A DNA stretch of 64,000 bases from Bradyrhizobium barranii subsp. apii. Lineage in GTDB: Bacteria > Pseudomonadota > Alphaproteobacteria > Rhizobiales > Xanthobacteraceae. The stretch lies in NCBI RefSeq assembly GCF_011516635.5, contig NZ_CP096255.1, forward strand, positions 5,144,501 to 5,208,500. The letters run 5' to 3'. The notes under the pieces were generated by a model. It worked only from the letters and a program-made list of their open reading frames with translations. It did not search any database and was not told the DNA's origin. Positions 34,051-42,365 of this stretch are shown here, in pieces (positions within the stretch are counted from its first letter, which is position 1; each line of letters begins with the position of its first letter). The translations under genes were made by a program, and so were the position numbers.

Positions 34051-35832
34051 ATGAAAATCGATACGCTCTCAGTCGACTTCTCCGACGAGCAGAAACGCTA
34101 TCTCGAAGGCTTCACGACCGGTTTGCAGATCAGCCGGGTCGGTCGCGGTCTCGGCGGCAGCGCCAGCAAGGCCAATACCGAGGCCACGGGCCCCGACGCC
34201 GTCCACATCAAGGCGCAGGACAAGGTCATCGCAGCTGGCAAGAAGCTCGCCGACCAGGAGAAGTTCAAGCGCGACGAGCATCCCTTCGATGCCTATCCGC
34301 GACTGCGGCAGCAGGCGCTCGACAACGCGCCGCCGAGCCCGGCGGACAATTTCCGCTGGCGCTATTACGGCATCTTCTACGTCGCGCCGACGCAGGACTC
34401 CTACATGTGCCGGCTGCGCATCCCGAACGGCATCATGAAGCACTGGCAGCTGTCCGGCCTTGCCGATCTCGCCGACGATCTCTGCGGCCCGTACAGTCAC
34501 GTCACGACGCGGGCCAATCTCCAGCTCCGCGAGATCCCGCCGAAGAACGCGATCAAGCTGATCGAGGGCATCCAGGACCTCGGCCTGTGCTCACGCGGCT
34601 CCGGCGCCGACAACATCCGCAACGTGACGGGGACGCCGACGGCCGGCATCGACCCGCAGGAACTGATCGACACGCGCCCCTATGCGCGTGAGTGGCACTA
34701 CCACATCCTCAACGACCGCTCGCTCTACGGCCTGCCGCGCAAGTTCAACGTCGCCTTCGACGGCGCCGGCAGGATCGCGGTGCTGGAGGAAACCAACGAC
34801 ATCGCCTTCACCGCGTTCGAGGTGAAGGACGGTTTTGGCGTCGAGCCCGGAATCTGGTTCCGCCTTGGTCTCGGCGGCATCACCGGCCACAAGGACTTTG
34901 CAAAATACTCCAACATCATCGTCAAGCCGGAGCAGGCCACCGCCGTCGCCGACGCCATCGTGCGCGTGTTCATCGATCACGGTGACCGCACCAACCGCAA
35001 CAAGGCGCGTTTGAAATACGTGCTCGATGCCATGGGCCACGACGGTTTCCTTAAACTCGTCGAGGAGCGGCTGAAGACCCCGTTCACGCGCGTGCCGGAA
35101 GAGGCGTTTGCGCCGCGGCCAGCCGCGGACCGCATGGCGCATATCGGCGTGCACAAGCAGAAGCAGGACGGCTTGAACTGGATCGGCGTCTCGCTGACGC
35201 TCGGCAAGATCAGCTGCGATCAGATGCGGGGTTTGGCCAAAGTGGCGCAGGACCTCGGCGACGGCGAGATCCGCCTGACCGTCTGGCAGAACCTGCTGAT
35301 ATCGGGCGTGCGCGACGAGAATGTCGAGCTCGCCATTGCGGCGATCAAGCAGATCGGGCTCGCGGTCGAGGCCTCGCACATCCGCGCCGGCCTGATCGCC
35401 TGCACCGGCAGTGCCGGCTGCCGTTTCGCGGCTTCCAATACCAAGCGCAATGCCGCCGAGATCGGCGACTGGTGCGAGCCGCGCGTCGCCATGGACAAGC
35501 CGGTCAACATCCACGTCACCGGCTGCCATCATTCCTGCGCGCAGCATTACATCAGCGACATCGGCCTGATCGGAGCGCGCGTGCCGATCAACGACGAAGA
35601 CACGGTGGACGGCTATCACCTCTTCACCGGCGGCGGGTTCGGTCCCGATGCGGATGTCGGGCAGGAGGTCTATCACGACCTCAAGGCCGAAGACGCGCCG
35701 AAGACGGTCGAGGGACTGCTCAAGGCCTATATCGCCCACCGCTCGTCGCCCGACGAGACCTTCCTGTCCTTTGCGCGTCGCCATGACGGCGAAACGCTGC
35801 GCAAGCTTGCCGATGCACAGGTGTCCGCATGA
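34051..35832 (+). CDS. nirA: ferredoxin-type assimilatory nitrite reductase (siroheme / 4Fe-4S)
   Basis: NirA reduces nitrite to ammonium with six electrons using siroheme coupled to a 4Fe-4S cluster. The 593-aa product has the two-fold repeated nitrite/sulfite reductase architecture. The ferredoxin-like half contains YMCRLRIPNGIMKHWQL, the middle reads DNIRNVTGTPTAGID, and cluster cysteines are at 451, 457, 492 and 496 (ACTGSAGCRFA and TGCHHSCAQHY). Sulfite reductases share the fold, but the length, the N-terminal motifs and the adjacent nasTS favour nitrite. AGGAG lies 14 bases before ATG 34051, rather far. The TGA overlaps the next gene's ATG (35829-35832). Confidence 0.9.
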   Translation: MKIDTLSVDFSDEQKRYLEGFTTGLQISRVGRGLGGSASKANTEATGPDAVHIKAQDKVIAAGKKLADQEKFKRDEHPFDAYPRLRQQALDNAPPSPADNFRWRYYGIFYVAPTQDSYMCRLRIPNGIMKHWQLSGLADLADDLCGPYSHVTTRANLQLREIPPKNAIKLIEGIQDLGLCSRGSGADNIRNVTGTPTAGIDPQELIDTRPYAREWHYHILNDRSLYGLPRKFNVAFDGAGRIAVLEETNDIAFTAFEVKDGFGVEPGIWFRLGLGGITGHKDFAKYSNIIVKPEQATAVADAIVRVFIDHGDRTNRNKARLKYVLDAMGHDGFLKLVEERLKTPFTRVPEEAFAPRPAADRMAHIGVHKQKQDGLNWIGVSLTLGKISCDQMRGLAKVAQDLGDGEIRLTVWQNLLISGVRDENVELAIAAIKQIGLAVEASHIRAGLIACTGSAGCRFAASNTKRNAAEIGDWCEPRVAMDKPVNIHVTGCHHSCAQHYISDIGLIGARVPINDEDTVDGYHLFTGGGFGPDADVGQEVYHDLKAEDAPKTVEGLLKAYIAHRSSPDETFLSFARRHDGETLRKLADAQVSA

Positions 35833-37436
35833 ACCAGATCACGCCTCCGCCGAAACTCGACATCATTCCCGCCAGCGCCCCGTTCTCCGACGCGCAGCGC
35901 TCCTGGCTCAACGGCTTCTTCGCCGGGCTGTTGTCGCCTGATGTGGCCACGCCGCTGTCGGCGGAGCAGGGCGCAGCCGTCATGCAAGCCGGCGACGGCG
36001 ACGACGGTGAAGCGCCGTGGCACGACCAGACCATGCCGATCGCGGACCGGATGAAGCTCGCCGAAGGCCGTCCCGTGCGCCGCAAGATGATGGCCGCGAT
36101 GGCGCAGCAGGATTGCGGGCAGTGCGGCTACAATTGCCACGACTATTCGGAGACGATCGCCACCCGCAGCGAAGCACGGCTCAATCTCTGCGTCCCCGGC
36201 GGCAAGGAAACCGCGCGGATGCTGAAGTCGCTGTACGAGGAGCTGGACAAGGCGCCGGCGGCCAAGGCGGCCGACAAGGTGGATGCGGTGGCGGCGCCGG
36301 CCGTGACGGTGACGATCGCCGAGCCCGGCCGCTCGCGCGACAATCCGATCGCGGCGACATTCCTGTCGCGGCGCCTGCTCAACAAGGGGAAGTCGGAGAA
36401 AGAGACCTATCACGTCGAGTTCAATCTCGCCGAGAGCAAGCTCGACTATGTCGTTGGCGATAGTTTTGGCGTGTTCGCACGCAATGAGGTCGGCCTCGTC
36501 GATCAGATCATCGCGCTGCTGGGCGCCTCCCACACCACCAAGGTCAACGGCAAGACGTTGCGCGAGGTGCTGATCGACGACGTCTCGCTGTCGCCGGCGC
36601 CCGACACGCTGTTCGAGCTGATCTCCTTCATCACCGGCGGCGCGCAGCGCGAGAAGGCGCGGGCGCTGGCACAGGGCGAGGATCCCGATGGCGACGCCGC
36701 CACGCTCGATGTCATGGCGGCGCTCCAGAAGTTTTCGGGCACGCGGCCGCATCCGGAGGCCTTCGTCGAGGCGCTGGAGCCGCTCCAGCCGCGGCTGTAT
36801 TCGATCTCCTCCTCGCACAATGCGACGCCCGGAAAGCTGTCGCTGACGGTGGACTCCGTGCGTTACGTCATCGGCAAGCGCAAGCGGATCGGCGTGGCCT
36901 CGACCTTCCTCGGCGAACGCATCGCCGAAGGCGAAAAGCTCAAGGTCTATGTGCAGAAGGCACACGGTTTCGGCCTGCCGCAGGATCCGAAGACGCCTGT
37001 CATCATGATCGGCCCCGGCACCGGCATCGCGCCGTTCCGCGCCTTCCTGCTCGACCGCAAGGCGACCGGCGCGCCCGGCAAGAACTGGCTGTTCTTCGGC
37101 CATCAGCGCAGCGATTGCGATTTCTTCTATCAGGAAGAGCTCAACGCGATGAAGACCTCGGGGCTGTTGACGCGCATGTCGCTGGCCTGGTCGCGCGACG
37201 GCGAGAAGAAGTTCTACGTGCAGGACCGCATGCGCGAGGTCGGCCGCGAGGTGTGGACCTGGCTTGCCGAAGGCGCGCATCTCTACATCTGCGGCGATGC
37301 CAAACGCATGGCCAAGGACGTCGAGCGCGCGCTGGTCGACATCGTCGCGCAGTTCGGGGCACGTTCTACGGATGAGGCCGTCAGTTTTGTCGCCGAGCTC
37401 AAGAAGACGGGCCGCTTCCAGGCTGACGTCTACTAA
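35829..37436 (+). CDS. NAD(P)H reductase with CysJ-like FAD/NADPH domains and an N-terminal Fe-S-type cysteine cluster
   Basis: This 535-aa protein is probably the electron donor for NirA. The C-terminal two thirds are a CysJ-type ferredoxin-reductase module: RLYSISSS (322-329) binds FAD, GVASTFLGERI follows at 355, GPGTGIAPFRAFLLDR (395-410) and YICGDAKRMAKDVERAL bind NAD(P)H. The flavodoxin domain of real CysJ is missing. In its place are cysteines 96, 99, 103 and 121 (CGQCGYNC and LCVPGG), a pattern like the small 4Fe-4S domain of RnfB-type proteins. Two electrons from NADPH could thus pass through FAD and the cluster to NirA. Overlap with nirA by ATGA supports a complex or fixed ratio. 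Confidence 0.85.
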   Translation: MNQITPPPKLDIIPASAPFSDAQRSWLNGFFAGLLSPDVATPLSAEQGAAVMQAGDGDDGEAPWHDQTMPIADRMKLAEGRPVRRKMMAAMAQQDCGQCGYNCHDYSETIATRSEARLNLCVPGGKETARMLKSLYEELDKAPAAKAADKVDAVAAPAVTVTIAEPGRSRDNPIAATFLSRRLLNKGKSEKETYHVEFNLAESKLDYVVGDSFGVFARNEVGLVDQIIALLGASHTTKVNGKTLREVLIDDVSLSPAPDTLFELISFITGGAQREKARALAQGEDPDGDAATLDVMAALQKFSGTRPHPEAFVEALEPLQPRLYSISSSHNATPGKLSLTVDSVRYVIGKRKRIGVASTFLGERIAEGEKLKVYVQKAHGFGLPQDPKTPVIMIGPGTGIAPFRAFLLDRKATGAPGKNWLFFGHQRSDCDFFYQEELNAMKTSGLLTRMSLAWSRDGEKKFYVQDRMREVGREVWTWLAEGAHLYICGDAKRMAKDVERALVDIVAQFGARSTDEAVSFVAELKKTGRFQADVY

Positions 37437-37463
37437 GGCGCGAGCCGATCAGCGCAAATCGTC

Positions 37464-37482
37464 CCGGCGGCGCAACCGCCGG
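37464..37482 (+). terminator. GC-rich stem-loop after the nirA operon
   Basis: CCGGCGG (37464-37470) pairs with CCGCCGG (37476-37482) around CGCAA, 28 bases after the reductase stop. No U-run follows, so termination would need Rho or the hairpin may protect the 3' end. Confidence 0.4.
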
Positions 37483-37553
37483 ACGTCGCGCCGCTGGGCC
37501 GCTTCTACTGTGCATGGGGTTGTTTTCGACAATTTTGTTTGGAGGGGGTCTGA

Positions 37554-37616
37554 ATGCCTTCGCCCGACTGTCATCTCACCGTCATTCGGGCCGGTTCCAG
37601 CTGGCTCGGATCTTAA
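37554..37616 (+). CDS. possible 20-aa peptide ORF with strong ribosome binding site
   Basis: GGAGGGGG at 37541-37548 lies 5 bases before an ATG that opens MPSPDCHLTVIRAGSSWLGS and stops at 37616. The ribosome binding site is better than that of most genes in the window, but the peptide has no recognised features. It could be a leader peptide for the small gene at 37769 or a chance occurrence. The rest of 37437-37768 shows no other gene. Confidence 0.25.
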   Translation: MPSPDCHLTVIRAGSSWLGS

Positions 37617-37768
37617 CGAATAAGATTCTCGGAACCCTCGGGTGCAGAGAATTTGCGCCTGCGACGGGGCGCCTTCAGAGAACCTCCATCGCTATTTTCG
37701 CCGCCATCTTGCCTCCTGCCAGGGGTTGATCCTTCATACTCCCACAAATGGGGCGTTGGAGATCGACC

Positions 37769-37921
37769 ATGCGCGAACTATCGGCGGAAGCCAGGCTGCA
37801 CTTCTACGCGCGCTCGCTCTCGCGTCGGACTGGGGCGAGCATGCACCACGTTGGGCTCTACAGCGCCTTCGCGGTCATCGCGGCGATCGTGTTCGGCACG
37901 CTCTCGGTGCACCCGTTCTGA
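37769..37921 (+). CDS. small single-span membrane protein (50 aa)
   Basis: ATG 37769 has GGAG 9 bases upstream. The product MRELSAEARLHFYARSLSRR... has a basic amphipathic N-terminus and one hydrophobic segment (VGLYSAFAVIAAIVFGTLSV) ending HPF, a clean type of small inner-membrane protein. The TGA at 37919-37921 abuts the stop of convergent pxpA. It is unnamed and of unknown function. Confidence 0.7.
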   Translation: MRELSAEARLHFYARSLSRRTGASMHHVGLYSAFAVIAAIVFGTLSVHPF

Positions 37922-38692
37922 TTACGCCCCGCGCTTGAACGGCGCGACCTCGATCCCCGCATCCTTCAACGCCTGACGCAGAGTGCGCGCGATCTCGACG
38001 GCGCCGTGCGTGTCACCGTGAATGCAGACCGTGTCCGTGCGCATCTTGATCACCTTGCCTGTCACCGAGACCACCGCGCCGTCCTGCACCATGCGCACCA
38101 CGCGATCGGCGATCGCCTTGGCATCGTGCAGCACCGCGCCGGGCTTCTTGCGCGAGACGAGGTTGCCGTCGTCCTCATAGGCGCGGTCGGCGAAGACCTC
38201 GTGCACCATCGGCAGATTGGCGTCTTCGCCGGCCTTCACCAGTTTTGAGTTGGCGAGCACGACGAAGATCAGGCTCGGGTCGACCGCCCTGATGCCGGCG
38301 GCGATCGCCTTGGCCGTCATGTCGTCCTCGCAGGCGACGTTGGAGAGCGCGCCATGCGCCTTCACATGCGTGACCTTGTGGCCGGCGGCGGTCGCAATCG
38401 CCTGCAACGCGCCGATCTGGTAGGCGACGAGGTTCTCGATCTCGGAGGCCTTCAGGCCCGCGATCGGATGCCGGCCGAAACCGTGCAGGTCGCGGTAGCC
38501 GGGATGGGCGCCGACCGAGACGCCGCGCGCCTTCGCGAGCTCGACCGTCCGGCGCATGATGTCGGGGTCGCCGGCATGGAAGCCGCAGGCGACGTTGACC
38601 GAGCTCGCAAGCTCGATCATCGCGGCGTCGTTGCCCATCTCCCACGCGCCAAAACCTTCGCCGAGGTCGCAATTGAGATCGATCGTCTTCAT
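37922..38692 (-). CDS. pxpA: 5-oxoprolinase subunit PxpA (LamB/YcsF family)
   Basis: PxpA, with PxpB and PxpC, opens 5-oxoproline to glutamate using ATP. The 256-aa product shows the family opening IDLNCDLGEGFGAWEMGND, then SVNVACGFHAGDP near 32, GVSVGAHPGYRDLHGFGRH near 55 and FADRAYEDDGNLVSRKKPGA near 165, with CIHGDTHGAVEIA near the end. This is full length for the family. It is the last gene of the pxpB-pxpC-pxpA transcript, 32 bases after pxpC. Confidence 0.94.
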   Translation of the reverse strand: MKTIDLNCDLGEGFGAWEMGNDAAMIELASSVNVACGFHAGDPDIMRRTVELAKARGVSVGAHPGYRDLHGFGRHPIAGLKASEIENLVAYQIGALQAIATAAGHKVTHVKAHGALSNVACEDDMTAKAIAAGIRAVDPSLIFVVLANSKLVKAGEDANLPMVHEVFADRAYEDDGNLVSRKKPGAVLHDAKAIADRVVRMVQDGAVVSVTGKVIKMRTDTVCIHGDTHGAVEIARTLRQALKDAGIEVAPFKRGA

Positions 38693-38724
38693 GGGGTGCT
38701 CTCCGCCTCTGGTCGTCTTGTCGC

Positions 38725-39762
38725 TTACGGCTCCGCCGTGACCTGCCAGGTCCCGGCATCCATGGCGCTCACCGCATAGCCCGCGACATTAGCATCGCTG
38801 AGCGCCTCGATGTTCAGCTCGACGGTATCGGAATAGCGCAGGCGATCGGGCAGGTTGCGGATGAGTTGCGCGAACTTGCGCGCCTCCTCCTGCGCCTCGG
38901 CCATGGTGACCTCGAGGAAGCGGAACGCGGTTCCCGCCGAGGTCTGCGCGAGGCGGCCGACATCGGCCGTGATCACGGTTGCGATCTTCGGATAACCGCC
39001 GGACGTGCCGCGATCCATCATCAGCGCGATCGGCGAGCCGTTGCCGGGCACCTGAATGCTGCCGTTGACGGTGCCGTCGGAGACGATGTTGTGGCCATGC
39101 AGATGCTTGATCGCCGGGCCCTCGAGCCGGTAGCCCATGCGGTCGGAGGTTGCCGAGATCTTCCACTCGCTGTCCAGGAACAGCGCCTTGTTGGCGTCGT
39201 CGAACTCGTCGTCCTGCGGTCCGAGCAGGACGCGGATCGGGCCTGTTGCAGGCTTCGGCAACTCGATGCGCCGCTCGGGCGCGCCGCTCGCGGCATCGAC
39301 CGTGAACTCATCGCCGGCCTGCAGCGGGCGCGGATAGGGGCTGCCGAGGCCCGCGCGGGCGTTCACCGCAAGGCTGCCGAACACCAGTTCGCCTTTGATC
39401 CCGCCTTCGATCGCCAGATAAGTGAACGCGCCGCCGCGGGCAAAGCCCAGCGTCAGCGTCTCGCCGTCCTTGAGCGTCACTGACGTGTCCATGGCCACCG
39501 GCTTACCGGCGACGTCCGCATTGCGCGGCGCGCCTGATATCGCGACGCGCACGGCGCCGTCTTTGGCGGTGAACGTGGCGCCGAACGGGCCGATCTCGAC
39601 CACGGCCGCGAACGGCTCGTTGCCGACCAGCGTGTTCGCTGCCGCCAGCGAAAGCCGGTCCATGGCACCGCTGACCGTCAGGCCGTAGCGCTGCGCGCCG
39701 TGGCGGCCGCCGTCCTGAACGGAGCTTGCGGGACCGATGCTGGCGATCACGAGCCGGCTCAT
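38725..39762 (-). CDS. pxpC: 5-oxoprolinase subunit PxpC (KipA / biotin-dependent carboxyltransferase family)
   Basis: The 345-aa product begins with the family signature IASIGPASSVQDGGRHGAQR, followed by GVSGAMDR-like LTVSGAMDRLSLAAANTLVG. Later blocks are RVLLGPQDDEF, SDRMGYRLEGP, NIVSDGTVNGSIQVPGNGSP and MDRGTSGGYPKIATVITAD. It overlaps pxpB by 4 bases (ATGA on the minus strand, 39759-39762). Together with PxpA and PxpB it forms the prokaryotic 5-oxoprolinase, which removes a damage product of glutamine and glutamate. Confidence 0.93.
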   Translation of the reverse strand: MSRLVIASIGPASSVQDGGRHGAQRYGLTVSGAMDRLSLAAANTLVGNEPFAAVVEIGPFGATFTAKDGAVRVAISGAPRNADVAGKPVAMDTSVTLKDGETLTLGFARGGAFTYLAIEGGIKGELVFGSLAVNARAGLGSPYPRPLQAGDEFTVDAASGAPERRIELPKPATGPIRVLLGPQDDEFDDANKALFLDSEWKISATSDRMGYRLEGPAIKHLHGHNIVSDGTVNGSIQVPGNGSPIALMMDRGTSGGYPKIATVITADVGRLAQTSAGTAFRFLEVTMAEAQEEARKFAQLIRNLPDRLRYSDTVELNIEALSDANVAGYAVSAMDAGTWQVTAEP

Positions 39763-40486
39763 GCGACCACCTGCTCGGCGATGATCTCGCCAGCCTCGGC
39801 GGCGCGATCCTGTTCCTCGAAGGTCTTGTGGTCGATGGCAAAAAACGTCACGCGATCACCGGGTTCGGTGAGAAAGGTCGGATTCCGGTGGAGTTGATAG
39901 GTTCTGACCGGCGTGCGGCCGAGCAGGTGCCAGCCGCTTGGCGCGGCCAGGCACTGGATTCCGGCCTGGATACCGCCGATCGAGATCGTGCCGGCGGGCG
40001 TGAACAGCCGCGGGCTCTGTCGCCGCGACATGTGAAGGGATTTGTCGAGGCCGCTGAGATAGGACCAACCCGGGGTGAAACCGATCATGGCAACGCGGTA
40101 GTCGCCGGCGATGTGACGGGCGACGATGTCGTCGGGCGTGGTGTTCAGCGCCTTGGCGACATCCTCGAGGTCGATGCCGTGTTCGCCGCCATAGGCGACG
40201 GGAATGCGCCAGCGCCGCGCCTTCGTGGCCGGCGGCAGCGGCTGGCTGGCGAGTGCAAGCAGCTTTTCGCCGAGCGCGTCGAAGCCGATCTTGCCGGGAT
40301 CGTAATGCACCAGCAGCGAGCGATAGGTGGGTACGGTCTCGGTGATACCGTCGATGGGGCTTGCTGCGAGCGCCTTGTCGAGCGCGAGCACGCGCTCGTT
40401 GGCGGCGTCATGGTGCGGCTGAATTCGACCGTGACGGCGCTGTCGCCACTGGGCAGAAGGCGGGGCGGGGGAAGCGTCGCGGCCAT
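39759..40486 (-). pseudogene. pxpB: 5-oxoprolinase subunit PxpB (KipI family), interrupted by a one-base frameshift
   Basis: From ATG 40486 the frame reads MAATLPPPRLLPSGDSAVTV then EFSRT, the normal start of a PxpB. It then drifts into nonsense, while the adjacent frame resumes family sequence at DAANERVLALDKALAASPID and continues to VAMIGFTPGWSYLSGLD, FTPAGTISIGGIQAGIQCLA and WHLLGRTPV up to 39759. One base is missing around 40408-40413 (minus-strand ACCATGACGCC; ACCATNGACGCC would restore a 242-aa frame). All catalytic-region motifs are intact. If genuine, it would disable the oxoprolinase and could affect coupled pxpC translation. Confidence 0.85.
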
Positions 40487-40618
40487 GAGCTGTCGAAGGG
40501 CTGTCGAAATCGGGCTTCTCAGGAAATGCGGGCTCAGCCTTGAGTTCCGCTTTTCCTTGCTTCGCGTAAATGCGCCCGCAAGTCCAATAAATTAATGCAA
40601 GGGGAAACGATAAAGCGT

Positions 40619-40638
40619 TGTTATCGCGTCGCATAACA
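40619..40638. promoter_or_regulatory. dyad operator between the pxp operon and the RraA-like gene
   Basis: TGTTAT-N8-ATAACA is a perfect 6+6 inverted repeat 107-126 bases before the RraA-like start and 133-152 bases before the pxpB start. Its position between divergent catabolic genes fits a regulator site. GntR-type repressors use similar half-sites, but no regulator gene is adjacent. The rest of 40487-40744 shows nothing else. Confidence 0.55.
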
Positions 40639-40744
40639 GCCCAGCGGCCCTGCGTTCTTGCTGGCTCTTTGGCCCTTGACGCAAGGGCTGCGGCTCGCAA
40701 GATGCGCGCGTTCTTTCCCGCCCATCCGGAGCTCGTTCTCGTCC

Positions 40745-41443
40745 ATGTCGCTGTCCCCCGAAGCCCGCAAGACCCTCGCCGGCATCACCACTGCCACCAT
40801 CACCACGGTCCTGCTGAAGAAGGGCCTGCGCAACGTGTGGATGCGCGGCGCGCGTCCGCTGCGCCCGGGCCTGCCGCGCCTGGTGGGGCCGGCCTTCACG
40901 CTGCGCTTCGTACCGGCGCGCGAGGATCTGGCGACGCCGGAATCCTGGTCGTCGCCGATCTCGACCCGCACCGCGATCGAGGCGATGCCGGAGGGCTGTA
41001 TTGCCGTGGTCGACGCCATGGGCATCACCGATGCCGGCATCTTCGGCGACATCCTCTGTGCGCGCATGATGAAACGCGGCGTCACCGCACTTGTCACCGA
41101 CGGCGTGGTGCGGGATGTCGAGGGCGTGCTCGGCACCAACCTTCCGGTGTGGTGCGACGGCTATGCCGCGCCGCCCTCCGTGGCGGGCCTCACCTTCGTC
41201 GGCTGGGGCGAGCCGATTGGCTGCGGCGGCGTTGCGGTGTTCCCGAACGATATCGTGGTCGCCGACCAGGACGGCTGCGTGCTGATCCCGCAGGCGATGC
41301 TCGATCACGTGCTCAATGAGGGCGTCGAGCAGGAGCGATTGGAGGCCTGGATCGTCAACGAGGTGAACAACGGCGCGGTGCTGCCGGGCCTCTATCCCAT
41401 GAACGCCGAAACCAAGGCGCGCTACGCCGCCAGCAAGAAGTAA
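40745..41443 (+). CDS. RraA family protein (HMG aldolase-like)
   Basis: The 232-aa product has the RraA fold: ITTATITTVLLKKGLRNVWM, AEDLATP-like segment REDLATPESW, VVDAMGITDAGIFGDILCAR, ALVTDGVVRDVEGVLG and NDIVVADQDGCVLIP. The G-D-I-L-C and D-G-x-x-R-D residues form the metal-binding site of 4-hydroxy-4-methyl-2-oxoglutarate / oxaloacetate lyases in this group, so a class II aldolase or decarboxylase role is likelier than RNase E inhibition. It is followed after 18 bases by a cupin gene in the same direction. ATG 40745 is preceded only by a distant GGAG. Confidence 0.88.
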   Translation: MSLSPEARKTLAGITTATITTVLLKKGLRNVWMRGARPLRPGLPRLVGPAFTLRFVPAREDLATPESWSSPISTRTAIEAMPEGCIAVVDAMGITDAGIFGDILCARMMKRGVTALVTDGVVRDVEGVLGTNLPVWCDGYAAPPSVAGLTFVGWGEPIGCGGVAVFPNDIVVADQDGCVLIPQAMLDHVLNEGVEQERLEAWIVNEVNNGAVLPGLYPMNAETKARYAASKK

Positions 41444-41461
41444 CAGGAAACGAGGTATCCC

Positions 41462-41866
41462 ATGGAAATCACCGTCGCAGGCACGCGGCCGACCCGCCGC
41501 GCGCCCAAGGAAAATTTTACGGGCACCGTGTTGCAGGACCCCGTGATCATGGCGCCGGCGCCGGCGCGGCTGAACTGCTCGCGCGTCACCTTTGAGCCGG
41601 GCGCGCGTACCAACTGGCACCACCATCCGCTTGGGCAGACGCTCTACGTGATTTCCGGCGTCGGCCGCGTCCAGACCAAGGGTGGGCCTGTCAAGGAGAT
41701 CCGTCCCGGTGACACCGTCTGGATTCCGCCGGGTGAACTGCACTGGCACGGCGCCTCGCCCAACAACAGCATGTGCCACATCGCCATGCAGGAGGCGCTC
41801 GACGGCGTCTATTCGACCTGGCTGGAGCCGGTGACCGACGCGGAGTACGGCGCGGCGCTGGGCTAA
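41462..41866 (+). CDS. cupin-domain protein resembling bacterial cupin hydroxynitrile lyases
   Basis: This single-domain cupin of 134 aa has metal-binding motif 1 in VTFEPGARTNWHHHPLGQTL and motif 2 in IPPGELHWHGASPNNSMCHI. The histidines provide a Mn/Fe site. Overall spacing and the phrase FEPGARTNWH-HPLGQ recall the small manganese cupins known from Granulicella with hydroxynitrile lyase side activity, a group often linked to carboxymuconolactone-type proteins; the physiological reaction is unknown. GAGG lies 6 bases before the ATG. It is probably co-transcribed with the RraA-like gene. Confidence 0.85.
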   Translation: MEITVAGTRPTRRAPKENFTGTVLQDPVIMAPAPARLNCSRVTFEPGARTNWHHHPLGQTLYVISGVGRVQTKGGPVKEIRPGDTVWIPPGELHWHGASPNNSMCHIAMQEALDGVYSTWLEPVTDAEYGAALG

Positions 41867-41870
41867 TCTC

Positions 41871-42000
41871 TCGTGCCCCGGATGCAATGCAGCGCGTAAG
41901 CGCGGCGTTGCTGATCCGGGGCCCGCAAGCTTCCTCAAAGCTAGTGCCCTTAGGTCCCGGCTCAGCGCAGCAACGCTGCGCGTTGCAGCGCGTCCGGGAC
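41871..42000. repeat. intergenic repeat made of two opposed hairpins
   Basis: Hairpin one runs from CCCCGGAT (41876-41883) to ATCCGGGG (41914-41921). Hairpin two runs from GTCCCGG (41954-41960) to CCGGGAC (41994-42000), with inner GCGC and GCAAC/GTTGC pairs. It is related in sequence and position (after a stop codon, between convergent genes) to the element at 24662-24756. Confidence 0.75.
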
Positions 42001-42008
42001 GCAGCAAA

Positions 42009-42365
42009 TCACATCCGTTCCGCGGTCCACGTGCCCGTGCACAGGGGGCCGCGCCATGTGCCGGAGCCTGAAGCGCCGCTGAGCCGGCCGAAGCCGACGG
42101 CGCGTTTGATCCCGGTGCTCAAGGTGACGTTGATGCTGCCGGCATCGGCCACGCGGCCGGATGCTGAAACCACAGCGCTGCTCGATGCGATCTGACCGTT
42201 GCTGATGCCGATCGAGACCGTTGCGCCGTTACCGCAAGTCTCGCTCGATGATGAGATGCGGACATTCCATGCGCCGTCGAAGGTGGAGGTCGCCGCGCCC
42301 GCCTGCGTCAGCGGGACGGCGATGGCGACAATGCTGGCGAAGAGACCTTTGCAAAATCCGTTCAT
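42009..42365 (-). CDS. small secreted hypothetical protein (118 aa)
   Basis: The signal peptide (CKGLFASIVAIAVPLTQAGA, cleavage near residue 25) is followed by a small beta-rich mature domain (STFDGAWNVRISSSSETCGN, SGTWRGPLCTGTWTAERM) with two cysteines placed to form a disulphide. The FDGAW-N and GTW patterns recur in small periplasmic proteins of Rhizobiales with no known role. It is convergent with the cupin gene across the repeat element. Confidence 0.72.
   Translation of the reverse strand: MNGFCKGLFASIVAIAVPLTQAGAATSTFDGAWNVRISSSSETCGNGATVSIGISNGQIASSSAVVSASGRVADAGSINVTLSTGIKRAVGFGRLSGASGSGTWRGPLCTGTWTAERM

Noticed and set aside
37514..37729. 71-codon ORF after the nirA operon
   Set aside because: No RBS and no conserved-looking pattern; the nearby 20-codon ORF has the better start signal.
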